Of a stretch of DNA of 64,000 nt, positions 1-10,807 are shown piece after piece; position 1 is the stretch's first letter; every line of letters starts with the position of its first letter. The stretch covers positions 9,135,739 to 9,199,738 of the forward strand of contig OX336340.1 of NCBI GenBank assembly GCA_946902875.1, written 5' to 3'. Position numbers and translations under genes: made by a program. Origin of the DNA: Nematopogon swammerdamellus. Its lineage: Eukaryota > Arthropoda > Insecta > Lepidoptera > Adelidae. Below the pieces are notes generated by a model that was not told the origin of the DNA, ran no database searches, and saw only the letters and a list, made by a program, of their open reading frames with translations.

Positions 1-1112
1 GTAGGAGGCGGTGGGGGAGGCTCGCGCGCGGGCGGGGCCGCGGGGCGGTTCATCCGTCCGGCCGCGGCACGATTAGGTGAAGGCGATCACGTCGACGTCT
101 TTAGAGATAGATACTCGTAGTCATTAGCAAAATAAAGAGAAAGCTTACAGCTAGCGAATGTCAAATGTTGATAAATGTCCTCAGCCTTCGATATTATAAC
201 CATGTAATTACATTATTTGTTTATCGGGCGACCTGCAAAATTTTGCAAACGGACTTTCGAGGAACATGAACCTGGGCGGGCGCGACGTCTCGTCACCGCA
301 CCGCTCGCCGCGCCGCCGCCTTTACTCAATTACCGGCTTCCAGACAAAATGTTCGCGGGCTCCCGAAATAAATTTCACAATACCCACAAACTCCAACTAA
401 TTTCATTTGAATAAAAAAAACTCACCTACATCGGCGCCGAGTTACGAGCTGGCGGCGCCGAGCTTATTAGAAGGCCCTGCACGTCTGCGGGCGAGGCGGC
501 GGCGGCGCGGGGGGCGGAGGTCAGTAGTGGGGGGCACAAGTTAGGTGGAAAAAGAGAGGGGGTCTAATTTACGATTATAAGTTAACGTTAGACGAGTAAC
601 TTTTCCAAATTAGTTTTAAAACAATGGCAGTAAAGCGGCTTAGCGGAGCTCGCCGGCCAATCAGACACCCCTCCACCCCCGCCCCGCGGCGTCCCGCCCA
701 CCCCCCGCGCTACCTATCTTATTCACGATTTTCGGGACTTTTTGTCTTTCCTTAAAGGAAACGGCCGACAAATCGGCGATTTATGGCTTCGGAGCTTTGA
801 ATGTCGGTTTTAGCGGCCATCTATTAATTAGGCGCGAGTCTTGATTCATTCCGCAATTACCTTTAATTATGTGAGGAACTTTCCCTAAGCCCCTTCAGCG
901 GGGCTTCCGAGGACACTCCGTCTGTTAGGGTTAGGAAGAATATCTTAGAGGTAGCCAGACTTTATGCTCGTTCAAGCTCATCCGCCCGCATTGGTTGGTA
1001 TGGCGTCCACAAAGACACGTGAGCTTCGCGTCCCTTTGTACAATGTCAAATCAAATTAAATCAAATATTGTTGTATTCAACAAACTCAAAAAGCAATAAA
1101 TAATTTCCGCAC
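1..1112. other. GC-rich non-coding stretch, no gene recognised
   Basis: CpG-dense blocks lie at about 1-60, 470-530 and 640-712, separated by AT-rich DNA. Between about 720 and 900 the sequence is complex and non-repetitive, with homeodomain-type TAATTA cores (near 825) and TTTAATTA (near 862). This resembles conserved regulatory DNA, but that is inference. No reading frame here looks like a known protein. Confidence 0.4.
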
Positions 1113-1187
1113 AGTTAATTAGAGACGTCGGGGGACCACTAAATAAAAAAATCAACTCGGTTCCCCAACGTCTTTAATTAACTAAGC
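1113..1187. repeat. Short fold-back MITE relic
   Basis: TTAATTA followed by gagacgtcggggg on the left pairs with ccccaacgtctt followed by TAATTAA on the right, forming an imperfect hairpin with an AT-rich centre. The longer element at 46906-47158 has the same termini (TTAAAGGCGTCGG). This copy therefore looks like an internally deleted member of that family. Boundaries are approximate. Confidence 0.55.
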
Positions 1188-1549
1188 GAAAATTATTTTT
1201 TATTTTTTCAGGTTTTTTTTTTGGTGTGTCCGGGTTTTTTTTTAAATTATAATTTCACTGTAATTGTAATATTATTTTTTAGACCGAACGCACGCTGCAC
1301 TCCGTGATATGCCCGCACCGTATGTACCATATGTCCGTCCAGTTCAGTTTAACGTAGCCAACCGTGTCAGTTTCAATAAAAATAAAAATAAAACCGTTCA
1401 GACGCAATAGTTTTTTTTTTAATTACACACACAATTCTATTTCTGTCTAACTAAAACCTTTGGCAATGTTGCATGTTCTACGGATACTTCATTAAAATTA
1501 TTATTTAGACACACACAACACAACCGTGCGCCTGGCACAACAATATATA

Positions 1550-2476
1550 CGTGGGGCACACTAAAAGTTTCCGGAATTAATAGGAATAAAATACTATTAA
1601 AGGTCAAAAATTAATTTATTGTTTCTCAAAATATTCTCCCTTTGCGTAAATGCACTTTTTCATACGATTAAACCAATTTTGAAAACTTTTGTGCCACTCC
1701 TCCGTGGTGACCTCAGAAACGTGTTTTTCATATTCTTCGACAGCCTCTTCTGGTGATGAATATCGTTGACCGCGTAATTGGTTCTTAATGTTTGGGAACA
1801 GAAAAAAGAAGTCACAAGGTGCCGTCACCTGTTACTATGTCCCACACCAAATTTGAAGCGCCTTTGTTGAATCTGGTAAGCATGGCATTGCACCAAGTGA
1901 CGCGGTGCGTTTTTTGAGCCTCGGTCAAATTGTGTGGGATCCACCGCGAGCACAGCTTTCTCACACCCAAATGTTTGTGTAGGATTGATTGTATTTGACT
2001 CATGCCTATGTCTAAGGATGCCCGAATCTCATGGTAGGTCACATGCCTGTCTGTTTCGATCATACGGCGCACAGCATCGATGTTTTTGTTGTTCACAGCG
2101 GTGGACGGGCGATCATCGCGAGATTCGTCACTGAGATTGACACGACCGCGCTTGAATTCTGCAAACCAGCAATAAATAGTCGTCTTGCATGGTGCTTCAT
2201 CGCCAAAAGCAGATTGAAGCCGAGCGAGGCTCTGATGAGCTGTCAAATTACACTTAAAATCGTAGAAAATCATACTACGAAAATTTTCCCGGGTTAAATC
2301 CATGTTAATGTAGACACGAAATTTTTAAAATGGAGCCACAATGTAAAAACAATTGACAGTCAGATGAAACAAACTGCATTCTACAGCCAAAGAGTTCCAT
2401 TTTCAAATGTTGTAATTACTTTTTAAATATTGTTTATGTAAGTGGCCAATTCCGGAAACTTTTAGTGTGCCCTATG
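1550..2476 (-). mobile_element. Mariner element, internally deleted
   Basis: The terminal inverted repeats are nearly perfect: CGTGGGGCACACTAAAAG on the left against CATAGGGCACACTAAAAG on the reverse complement of the right, both continuing into TTTCCGGAATT. Each end is flanked by a TA dinucleotide (1548-1549 and 2477-2478), the mariner/Tc1 target duplication. At 927 bp it is shorter than the usual ~1.3 kb because the middle of the transposase is missing. It could only move with enzyme supplied in trans. It is clearly a different lineage from the mariner at 40250-41550. Confidence 0.93.
1616..2303 (-). pseudogene. Mariner transposase, catalytic core deleted
   Basis: Reading leftwards from the ATG near 2303, the first ~155 codons give the mariner DNA-binding region, with two helix-turn-helix segments and the hallmark WIPHNLTEAQ. 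They run up to VTGDGT, where the first catalytic aspartate of the D,D34D triad would sit; the usual E after it is G. The frame then stops. In the adjacent frame the C-terminal end resumes at APCDFF (the third aspartate region) and continues through FNRMKKCIYAKGEYFEKQ to a stop at 1616-1618. The segment carrying the second catalytic aspartate is absent, roughly 370 bp compared with full-length relatives, and the junction also shifts frame. No active transposase can be made. The subfamily was not determined. Confidence 0.92.
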
Positions 2477-2753
2477 TAATACCGGCAAGTATGTACGTGT
2501 GTATGTATGTAGACTGTAGAGTCCCACAGGTGTCGCACACCTTTAGCGCTTTTACCCCAGCCGGACGAGTTTTTAGTCTAATACCAGTTCTATGCTTAAA
2601 GTTCATACCCACATTGCTCCTGCGCATGTGTGTGTACGTTGCATGTGTCGGTCGCGTGGAAATGCATGCCTAAACACAGCATTGTAGTACACTGCGTATA
2701 TTTTACCTCGATAGTAGCAATTGGTCGGCATGCACTACATTCAAATTTGAAAG

Positions 2754-3325
2754 AAATAGAATTGTAATATTGCTTCTTTGCACTTAATTATTACCTTCTC
2801 GGGAAGTTTTTTAGGGTTCCGTATCAGGTACGAGACCCTATTACTAAGCCTACGCCGTCTGTCTGTCTGTCTATCTGTCCGTCCGTCCGTCCGTCCGTCC
2901 GTCCGTCCGTCCGTCCGTCCGTCCGTCCGTCCGTCCGTCCGTCCGTCCGTCCGTCTGTCTGTCTGTCTGTCTGTCCGTCCGTCTGTGTTATTATGAAAAA
3001 ATGTGTTATTATGGCCGATATAACAACAAATAATAAAAATAAGAAAAAGTAAAAAATTCACGGGGGTTCCCATAGAAGAAACTAAAAAGTGTATGCGCGC
3101 GCGCCATCTACCGAATAGATTATGAGGCATGACATTAACTAATATGAAGCATTTCATAACACGCCATCTAGATGGCGTGAGTAGCGTTAGCCGTGACATG
3201 GCGATACGGGACCCTCGGTGCGCGAGTTCGACTCGCACTTGGCCGGTTTTTGTTTTATCCCGTATAATAGAATTGTAATAATGCTTCTTTGCAGTTATTT
3301 ATTACCTTCTCGAGAAGTTTTTTTT
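2754..3325 (+). repeat. (GTCY)n-bearing interspersed repeat, copy A1, between direct repeats
   Basis: The core (about 2811-3250) starts with agggttccgtatcaggtac and runs through a long CTGT/CCGT array. It then carries a palindrome acgccatctagatggcgt and ends cgagttcgactcgcacttgg. The same family recurs at 20591-20936 (reverse) and 42947-43893, with a fragment at 48405-48495. The core is flanked by an imperfect direct repeat of about 55 bp: aatagaattgtaat...ttctcgggaag at 2755 and the same with tctcgagaag at 3266. That is much longer than a normal target-site duplication. This is a common lepidopteran repeat type; its transposon class was not determined. Confidence 0.75.
2856..2986. repeat. 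(CTGT/CCGT)n microsatellite
   Basis: About 130 bp of tetranucleotide array: first GTCT units, then about 18 CCGT units, then GTCT again. It lies inside repeat copy A1. The related copy at 20834-20886 has a shorter array, so array length varies between copies. Confidence 0.95.
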
Positions 3326-5388
3326 ATTTCACCCTAACTTGGCGGTGCTCGAAGTCAGAGCCAATTTCAGCCCCGAGAAGGTGCCGGTCCGTCTTCCAGG
3401 GGGGCTAAAGCCGCTGGGGAAAGGTTAGAAACCCTCGATTTGAAGATCCGTAGGTTTGTAGAAGTAGGGAAAGATGTTCCCCGTAAGCCCATTCCACATC
3501 TTTGTAAAAGTTGAGGAGGCTTCTAGGTATTTATTTCCGCGTGTACTCCATTATCAGCGCACGCGCGTCTCAGCTCGAGTCGACAGCTGCGCGCGCAGCC
3601 CGCGCCCGAACTTCCAATCGCAGCGCACCGTTTGAAAACCGAATGTGGCTCCGCGGAATAACCGCCCCCGATTGGATACACTCGAGCTTTAACTAGATAA
3701 ATAGGTAGACAATTTGATAGTTTATTGAACGCTCAAAGTAATTTTAAGAATAGGAAATATTTTGTAAATGTAGCTCTTATAATACTTATTTATATATTAT
3801 TCCGTTATCTACATAATACGAGTACCTATACCTTTTGATAGACCACGCCAACGGCAAATATTTTTTTTCTACTTTATCAAAAACGGCAAATATGTAAGTG
3901 ATATCTTTGTAACTTCGAACCAACATTCGAACGAACCAATGAAATATAATAATCAGCAATAAACGAAAGGTCGGCAGTCGGGTAAAAAGAAACAAACGTC
4001 ACATTTGGATAACACAGATATTATGTAGGTATTAGAAAGTGCTATATATATTTCAGTAAATTTAGCTCTATCATTTAATAACGTTATGTTTTGAATCGTT
4101 ATCGAATATTCAATTCATCATAGAATGTTTCTCTCTCTAGATATAAGTAGTTGCAAGAAGACTAAACGCACTCAGTAATTTCAGGAAATTTATGTGTTTT
4201 CGCAGAGCGGTTCGTCTGATTCACACAAACACGTAAACAAATTAATAAGAAAGAAAACACCCACTGACCGTAAATCAAAGCATTATTCTGTATGCTCATA
4301 AATCTTGCACAACTTGCGAGATTTCAGAACATACATTTCAGTTTCACAGTTACAGAGCTTTTGGCTAAAATACGTGTTGGGATAATCTAGGCTTTGCTCG
4401 CTTGTGATTCCTTCGTGCCGCTCTTAATTTTTATTAGAGTACATAATCGGTATCTACTTAACTATTATACATACATACATATGTATCCCCTATGCAGTTC
4501 GTAAGTTATTATCACTGAAAAATAATTTAAATTTCAAACACACAAAATGGTACGTGCTGCCGGACAAAACAAAGTGGTCGAACGAAAGTATCGGTCCATC
4601 TGTAGTACGCCTGCGCGCCCCACAGCCCCCTCCCTCCTCACCCGGACAACTCCCGATTATAACGGTCGGCAGGAGTTTACACTTTGGATTTTTTTCTTTT
4701 TTTTTTCGGGCACGCGCCGGCATTGTCGATCGTGGGTGATTCACGGACCGGCAGATGTGATACATTTTTTTTTCTTACGGGGCTTATTTTTTGCGCTATC
4801 AGCTGATGTAACGGGCTGCTAGTACAATTTTAAGCTTATTCACGATTTCTGATACGATACGGGCCCGATGCTGCTTTATGTTTGACGCTCGTTGATTGTT
4901 AGAAATCTATCGATCGGATTTATTAAATTTTTCTTGAATATTTTTTTCGCTCCTACGTAACTCAAAAATGTTTTAGCGATACGAGCATATTAATTAATTT
5001 AAAACATAAAGCTTCGGACAAGCTTTCGCCCACACGAGAGCCGATTACTCTATTACCAACCACACTCAAACTGCATTCACCCAGTTCTCAGCGAGTGGTG
5101 GTAATGTGGCCGGAACGCAGGAAGGCCCGAGCGCCGCCGCCGCCGCCGCCGCTGCCGCGCCGGGGCAAAAAGTCAGGATGTGGTGCAGACGCTCGACTGT
5201 TTACATAAGTACGAGTACATACATACTAGTAGCTATGTACATAAATATCATGCAGGTATGTCGGTGAATGATTGTATTGTGTTGTAAGTTTGGATCTTTC
5301 AAATGTCAATGTCAAATCCTTTCAGATTATATACATATTTAGTTTAGGAAACTTACAACACACCTAGGCGACGAGGTGTAAAATATTA
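3326..5388. other. No gene recognised
   Basis: Mixed sequence with GC-rich patches at about 3540-3670 and 5100-5165, the latter holding a (CCG)n run at 5131-5151. Short ATAC runs occur near 4465. Frames of 60-90 codons here are low-complexity (poly-F from T tracts) and look like chance. Confidence 0.4.
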
Positions 5389-5390
5389 TA

Positions 5391-5768
5391 CAACGTGTCC
5401 CAAAACTAAACATCAAGCGGGAACCAGGGAGTAGGCCAGTTTTTGACCACCCAGGGGAAAAAAAAATCTGAGTCATTTATTTTTTTAGAAAAAAAATTTA
5501 CTGAATATTTTTTTTGGTAAAACTACAGGCATTCTGGTCTTATTTGGGATAGTTATCAATAGCAGAGTTATTTAGGCTTCCAATATAAAAATTTGAACAA
5601 TTATATTATAGTCGTAGTACCTAAAATGTCAATTTTCAACGTTTTTCAAAAAATGCTCATATCTTAAAAAACAAATTACTCCGATTTTGTTTTCTTATTT
5701 TTCCCTGGGTACTCATAAGCTGGCCTACTCCCTGGTTCCCGCTTGACGTTAAGTTTTGGGACACGTTG
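5391..5768. mobile_element. MITE with ~48-bp TIRs and TA duplication
   Basis: CAACGTGTCCCAAAACT at the left end is mirrored by the right end. The inverted match continues through tcaagcgggaaccagggag and taggccag, with only a few mismatches. TA flanks both ends (5389-5390, 5769-5770). The 378-bp interior is AT-rich and encodes nothing. Element structure and TA target indicate a Tc1/mariner-type or similar cut-and-paste parent, which is not visible here. A 5'-truncated relative lies at 13362-13594. Confidence 0.88.
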
Positions 5769-5770
5769 TA

Positions 5771-6125
5771 CACATACTAATCAGTTAATTGTAATTGTTA
5801 GGTCGTGTTAGGTTAGTTTGGATTAGGTTAACGCCTATCTAATCCAACCTAACCATGATTATGATACATAACCTAATGTAACCTAACTATAGTATTCTAG
5901 GTACCTATGTATGTATAGTATAATAATACCTATAGTATAGTAATACTGAAGCTATGCATACAGAGACCGACACGACTCGGATCTCCAAGCGGCGCTATAC
6001 ATATTGCTTCAGATGACAGATGGCTTACTGCACATCCGTTTCCATGAAACCTCATAAATAACGGCCAGCAAGCGACGAGACGCTTAAAAATTAAACTTTA
6101 CAACAGCTAAAAGCTGGCAGTTCAA
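5771..6125. other. No gene recognised; TTAGG-like motifs
   Basis: Contains dispersed ggttaggttag and cctaacct motifs between about 5800 and 5890. They are too few and too irregular to be a telomeric (TTAGG)n array. Confidence 0.4.
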
Positions 6126-7060
6126 GTTTATTAACCTTAATGTTTCATTTATTTAATTTTTTAAACTTTAGATTTTTATTATTCAAAAATTTAGTATACA
6201 TCTTATAAGAGTAATAAATTAAAATTATTAAATAAACTTAAACTAACTATCAAATAAAATAAAAAACTATAACTAAAAACTACTAAAAACTAAAAAACTT
6301 AACTACAAAATAAAATATAAACCTATAACCAATACAAAACTTAATAACCCTCCTCCAGGTGTGACGATGTGGGCACTGTACCGAGGACGCTAGCGGCGTT
6401 GCCTCGCTGGATGGCCACACTGATACGCTGCCTCAGGAACTCGAGCGAACGTTGTTCTCCTGAAGCAGCGTACAGGGACATCCCGATGTCTTTCGCGAGC
6501 CGCTTTGCCTCCTCAGACCATGCCCCCATCGTCTCCACCGAAAATGCGGCGAAGATGTGCTGGTGTGCCACCGAACTGTATTTGGTGTGCTTGTGGCGGG
6601 CTGCAGTTTCAGCGGCTGCGCCGGCGCGCTTCGAGCATGCCTTAACGTGACTGCTGCACAGAGTATCGGCGCAGGTAGCATCCCACACCAGTGACTTTCC
6701 CTCACGCCACGGGATGATGGTCATGCCATCTGGACGCTTACCATCGTCCCGGAATAGGCCCACTGGCTCCAGAGTTGAGGGAAAGCCGGCTGATACGAGT
6801 GATCTTTTTAATATGTCGTTGAGCATATGGTGACGTGGGATTCTACCCGCGCTCTTCTGGCAGCATAACCCGTGGTGCCCGAATTCGTCAGCAGTATCGC
6901 CACATACACACCTGTGGAGAGCATTTGTTTTAGCGCCAAGACGCAGGGAGATGGCTATGCGGATGGAGTGCGGATCCAGGAGCATGCCCGTTGTTGGCGA
7001 GGGTATAGCATGCAACCAGGACCCGGACTGTTTCATTACGTTTAACATTTAATATTTTTG
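6126..7060 (-). mobile_element. 5'-truncated LINE-like retroelement, 3' fragment (copy 1)
   Basis: A coding block (6341-7048) is followed on the minus strand by about 200 bp of very AT-rich sequence, built of taaaaactaaaaact-like units on the plus strand. That arrangement matches the 3' end of a retroelement. The related fragments at 21618-22307, 32868-33292, 35479-35903 and 54931-55510 are also followed by AT-rich tails, which supports a shared 3' terminal structure. No reverse transcriptase motifs remain upstream, so the copy is 5'-truncated. Confidence 0.7.
6341..7048 (-). pseudogene. Retroelement C-terminal domain: CCHC cluster plus RPD...D motif
   Basis: An open frame of 235 codons, the best-preserved of five related fragments in the window. 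In order it shows: a GSWLHAIPS entry segment (residues 8-16); CVCGDTADEFGHHGLCC, a Cys/His cluster (about residues 48-64); DGKRPDGM followed 14-15 residues later by LVWDATCADTL (about 105-132); an AGAAAE helix; FSVETMGAWSEEAK (about 172); and the ending ISVAIQRGNAASVLGTV. A Cys/His cluster followed by RPD...D is the pattern of the restriction-like endonuclease at the C-terminus of R2/R4/NeSL-type non-LTR retrotransposons. That assignment is my inference from motif spacing. The first ATG is not a true protein start. The frame has no internal stop, but the rest of the polyprotein is missing. Confidence 0.7.
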
Positions 7061-7427
7061 CCGAGCTACCTACATAAAACATTAGCACTGTTCTATCTTC
7101 TAAAACTTATAAAACCATGTTTTCTTTATTAAATATTAACAGGAATGTCTGTTCCTTTAAGTTTCTACTCGGTATAAAATTACATAATATATTATTGTTC
7201 TGAAGTAGTACCATGCAGTCACTGCAGTGAAGTTAGGTGCGGGTCACGCGACAGCTGCGCACTGCCGCGCCGCCGCCGCCGTCTACTCACTTCTTGGCAG
7301 TCGTGTGTCATCAAACTGATGGTTGTACTCATAGCTATGATAAATTACTACAGCCGCCTAGCACACTGGTTTAACGAACGCGCGCAAACCGGTTAATTTT
7401 AGTCTAAATATTTTAAATACATAATAC
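7051..7427. other. No gene recognised
   Basis: AT-rich, with a short GC-rich stretch near 7250-7290. Nothing assignable on either strand. Confidence 0.4.
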
Positions 7428-7735
7428 TACCCCTACAATCGAGGTAAGCAGAGTGATCGGTGTTGTGCTGCAAGTACTCTTATAAATTACAGCACAACAC
7501 CGATCAACAACACGTTTAGCAATGTATTAGGACAAGATAACTATCAAGCAGCAAGTAGGGCACGAAGACCCACCATCTGCATGACTCGGTGGAAGGACCG
7601 TGCCAAGGTGACAGGTGGCTACCCTGTCGCTCTTTAGCACGACACCTTGTCCTTATACCTTAGTCGCCTTTTATGACATGCGCGGGGAGAAATGCAGTGA
7701 GTGAGGCTATTCTTGTAAAAGTGCCGGCCCTACAC
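7428..7735 (-). repeat. Structured interspersed repeat (family S), copy 1
   Basis: On the minus strand it starts with the module at 7640-7735 (ccggcacttttacaagaat..., gcatgtcataaaaggcgac) and ends near 7428 with ttacctcgattgtagg. It holds a perfect hairpin, ATCGGTGTTGTGCTG against CAGCACAACACCGAT (about 7459-7505), which recurs in the other copies (15185-15517, 49145-49477, and the split copy at 50295-51750). The 5' module is shared with the poly(A) SINE-like repeats at 20945 and 25517. It has no coding capacity. Confidence 0.8.
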
Positions 7736-8349
7736 AGTACTATACTATCCTAACTATACTAATAGGTGAAATGTAAAATGCAGTATAGCATATACGTAGA
7801 ACGAGAAATTTCATGCTATATGTAGGTATATATGAAACAATACTTTCAAAAAGAGTTAGAATTTTAAATTAGTAATTGCGAACAAAGACAAAAAAATTAC
7901 CACCATAAATGTATCACAGTAAAGTTGCAATTAGATCAGCAAGTGATGACATTTCTAAAAAGTTTGTGCTCCAGTTGGCTGTTTAAATAAAGCCCGGCGT
8001 CGTGTTAGTCATGCCGAAATCACGAAACTCGGTAAAAATTCAAACAACACCGAGCTCTTCAGGCTTTGATACCATTTAAAAATAGTATTCCTGCCATGGA
8101 TGCAAATATCCAGGCAAGGCATTGTTACACTTTACATGTATTTAGCCTCAACCCGATAAGGTTATAAAATCAATGGCCTCAACACTAGCAGTTGGCTGGT
8201 TGGTCGCTGATTTGCAGGAGATACAAGAAGAAACACGTGTAACAGAGTTACACATATCAATTCGCTTAAAATTCTATATGATATGGAGACAAACAATATG
8301 TAAATATATTTGTATATCATCATCATCAATCAATCAATATCATCAATCA
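7736..8349. other. No gene recognised
   Basis: AT-rich, non-repetitive at this scale. It ends in TCATCA-rich DNA (8318-8349) next to the Helitron-like element. Confidence 0.4.
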
Positions 8350-8719
8350 TCAATACTAATAATAAATCTGTAGTGGTCATCTAGTAAGTTACTTTGTTTT
8401 ATGAAATACTGAGTTTGTAGCCTCTATGTATGATACTTAAGCTAAATTGACGATTTTTAGAAATCTTTTCTGTATGTATGTATGGTCCACCATAACTCTT
8501 AAACCGATCATCTGAATTCGATGAAACTTCGTACAAGCACATTTAACTATACGAGATACATGATGCGCTAAATAAAATTTAGTTCGGGTTAGGCTAAGAT
8601 GTGGCTCTTATACAAACCGAATTGTTCCGCGTACCGAAATAAAGGTACGGTAGCAGGCTTACTTACTTCTTCTTTTTAAATAGGAATCTCACGCGAGCGA
8701 AGCCGCGGGAAAAAGCTAG
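8350..8719 (+). mobile_element. Short non-autonomous Helitron-like element
   Basis: It begins TCAATACTAATAATAAATC, preceded by A (8349), and ends in CTAG (8716-8719), followed by T. The terminal region reads cgcgagcgaagccgcggg just before the CTAG. A 5' TC, a 3' CTRR, insertion between A and T and no target duplication are the Helitron hallmarks. The ends resemble those of the large inverted elements at 31221 and 37550. No RepHel coding sequence is present. The related element at 10432-10807 lies in reverse orientation. Confidence 0.72.
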
Positions 8720-9690
8720 TTTTTAATAAATGTGTAATTTCGGTTATGTACCGTGTACACGTGTATGTCTCCTCGACAAGTTAATGCCGCTTCTAGGTTT
8801 GTACTTCCGTGACTCCAGCACATTGCGTAGCGATCTGTAACTTGTTGATGAGTTTGAAATTTTGTTTTTGTGAATTTAAAAATTTTTTGCCTGTCTCCGA
8901 AAGCAATTATAAAGTTTCACTTCGTCATCACGGAGCGCGACCGATGGAGTAGGTACGAGTACTTCAAAAGTCGTTACGATGATCTAATTACCAACTAATT
9001 ACCTACCCTGGCCACTAGTATGGGTATGGCATTCAAAAACGTAAACTTATTAACCAATTCTGTAAAAAGAAACTACTTTTCTGTGATCAATCTTGAACAA
9101 ATGCATAATGAACGTGAGTCCCTATTATACGTAGCTATATACCTCCGACATATGAATAAACACCGAGATCCAGTAAAATATTAATTTATGAATACAAAAC
9201 GTGTTCTGGAGCATACCCATATTAAAGCTGTCTGGATTTTGTACATCAAGTTATCCTCGCGGCTTCGGTTAAATTTACATACATACAACTTATTCAAACA
9301 CTGCCCGTATATTCTTTTTATCGTCGCACAATGCCAGAGCCTACAGTATGTCGTCTAGTGTAAGTACGAACAGTATAGACGACGAACACAAAACCGGTTC
9401 TTTTCAGATTGAATTAATCCACGCGTTTATAGTAGTTAGGAGCTAAATAATATTATTATTTTGTGGCTATGGTTCAGTAGTGTATACGCACAATAATTCT
9501 GTACAGATGGCGGTACGTTAGCTAGAAATATATATGTAATAGTTCAATATCCCTTATTCGCACGGTTCTCCTGCGGCGCATATGGCGAATTAGATAAACC
9601 GAATAGAAAGTTAATTAATAAAACAGTATTTTATAATTAACTACAAATACCAATTGCTCTAAAAGACTCAAACGAATATCTAGAATGCAC
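8720..9690. other. No gene recognised
   Basis: AT-rich sequence without clear repeats or coding frames. Confidence 0.4.
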
Positions 9691-9778
9691 CACCACCAGA
9701 CCACCGGACCACCAGACCACCAGACCACCAGACCACCAACCACCAGACCACCAGACCACCAGACCACCGGACCACCTG
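9691..9778. repeat. Tandem repeat of ACCACCAG / ACCAG units
   Basis: About ten imperfect copies of accaccaga / ccaccaga lie in tandem. On the minus strand this would read as GGLVVWWSG-type low-complexity peptide, which is a consequence of the repeat and not a protein signal. Confidence 0.9.
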
Positions 9779-10431
9779 TAACATCTGCCTCATTTTCATT
9801 AACAAGTAGTCCGCAGTAATAATGCAAACTCGCTGCGTAATTATTCCTCACCAGGAAGTAAGTATAGTAAATGCAATTTAACCTTTTGTCTATTTTAATT
9901 ATTTCCATCTTCAATATTTGAATATTTACGAACATAATTATTACAATAGCAAAAAACATCACTCCGAAAAAATACTTCAAAGATCCAAACTTACATTTAC
10001 TTTTTCGGCAACTCCATTTCTCGACAGGGGAAGATTTTTTCTTCAAATACAATTTTATAGTGCCAAGGGATTTGGTAAGATAAATTGCTCAATAAACTCT
10101 TACTTTGGACGTAACTCGCAAATTTCGCTTACTTTTCGAGAACTCGTATAGGTTGAGCTAAACTTGCTGTTGCCTCCTCTTTCGCGGAAACCTGGCCTTT
10201 AAAACTTATAACGACGACCTGAAACGGGCGACAATTTAATGAATTTTCTTTCAAACCTGTCCTTCTGTAGAACTTTCAAGTCGATTCAATTTTTAAAGAA
10301 CTATTGATTCGATATCTATGTATGCGCTAAAATGTGTATACGTATGAAGGTATACACCTTTTCGTCACATGGAAGTGTTCATTTATATTGTTGTATATCA
10401 TTTATGTTGTTGTTGTTGTTGCTAGCTTTTG
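9779..10431. other. No gene recognised
   Basis: AT-rich. A minus-strand frame of 145 codons overlaps this stretch but owes its length to the tandem repeat next to it. A (TTG)n run precedes the Helitron end (about 10402-10430). Confidence 0.4.
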
Positions 10432-10807
10432 TCCGCGGCTTCGCTCGCATGAAATTCGTATTTAAAAAGAAGAAAGTAAGTAAGCCCACTACCGTACCTT
10501 TATTTCGGCGCGCGGAACAATTCGGTTGGTATGAGAGCCACATCTTACTTAGGGTAACCGGAACTGAATTTTATTTAGCCTATCCTGTGTCCCGTATACT
10601 AAAATGTGGTTGTACTAAGTTTCATGGAATTCGGATCATCGGTTTAAGAGGTATGGAGGAACATGTATATATACCTACATAAAAGATTTCTAAAAATCGT
10701 CAATTTATTTTAGTATCATACATAGCGTCTACAAACGCAGTATCTCATAAAACAAAGTAACTTACTCCATGACCATCCCTTCCAGATTTATTATTAGGTA
10801 TTATTGA
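10432..10807 (-). mobile_element. Short non-autonomous Helitron-like element, reverse orientation
   Basis: The reverse complement begins TCAATAATACCTAATAATAA (5' end at 10807, preceded by A) and ends ccgcggacaaaagCTAG at 10432-10435. The interior matches the 8350-8719 element in shared blocks such as aagttactttgttttatgaga and gaacaattcgg/cgaattgttccgc, so the two are one family. The base after CTAG is C and not the expected T, so the 3' edge is less certain than at 8719. Confidence 0.68.

Noticed and set aside
2741..3238. 165-codon minus-strand frame as a gene
   Set aside because: The DGRTDGRTDG stretch is the tetranucleotide array in translation.
5800..5890. ggttaggttag / cctaacct motifs as telomeric repeat
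   Set aside because: Only a few scattered units in both orientations; insect (TTAGG)n arrays are long and uniform.
9615..10052. 145-codon minus-strand frame as a gene
   Set aside because: Its tryptophan/glycine/valine-rich part is just the accaccaga tandem repeat read in one frame; the rest has no motif.
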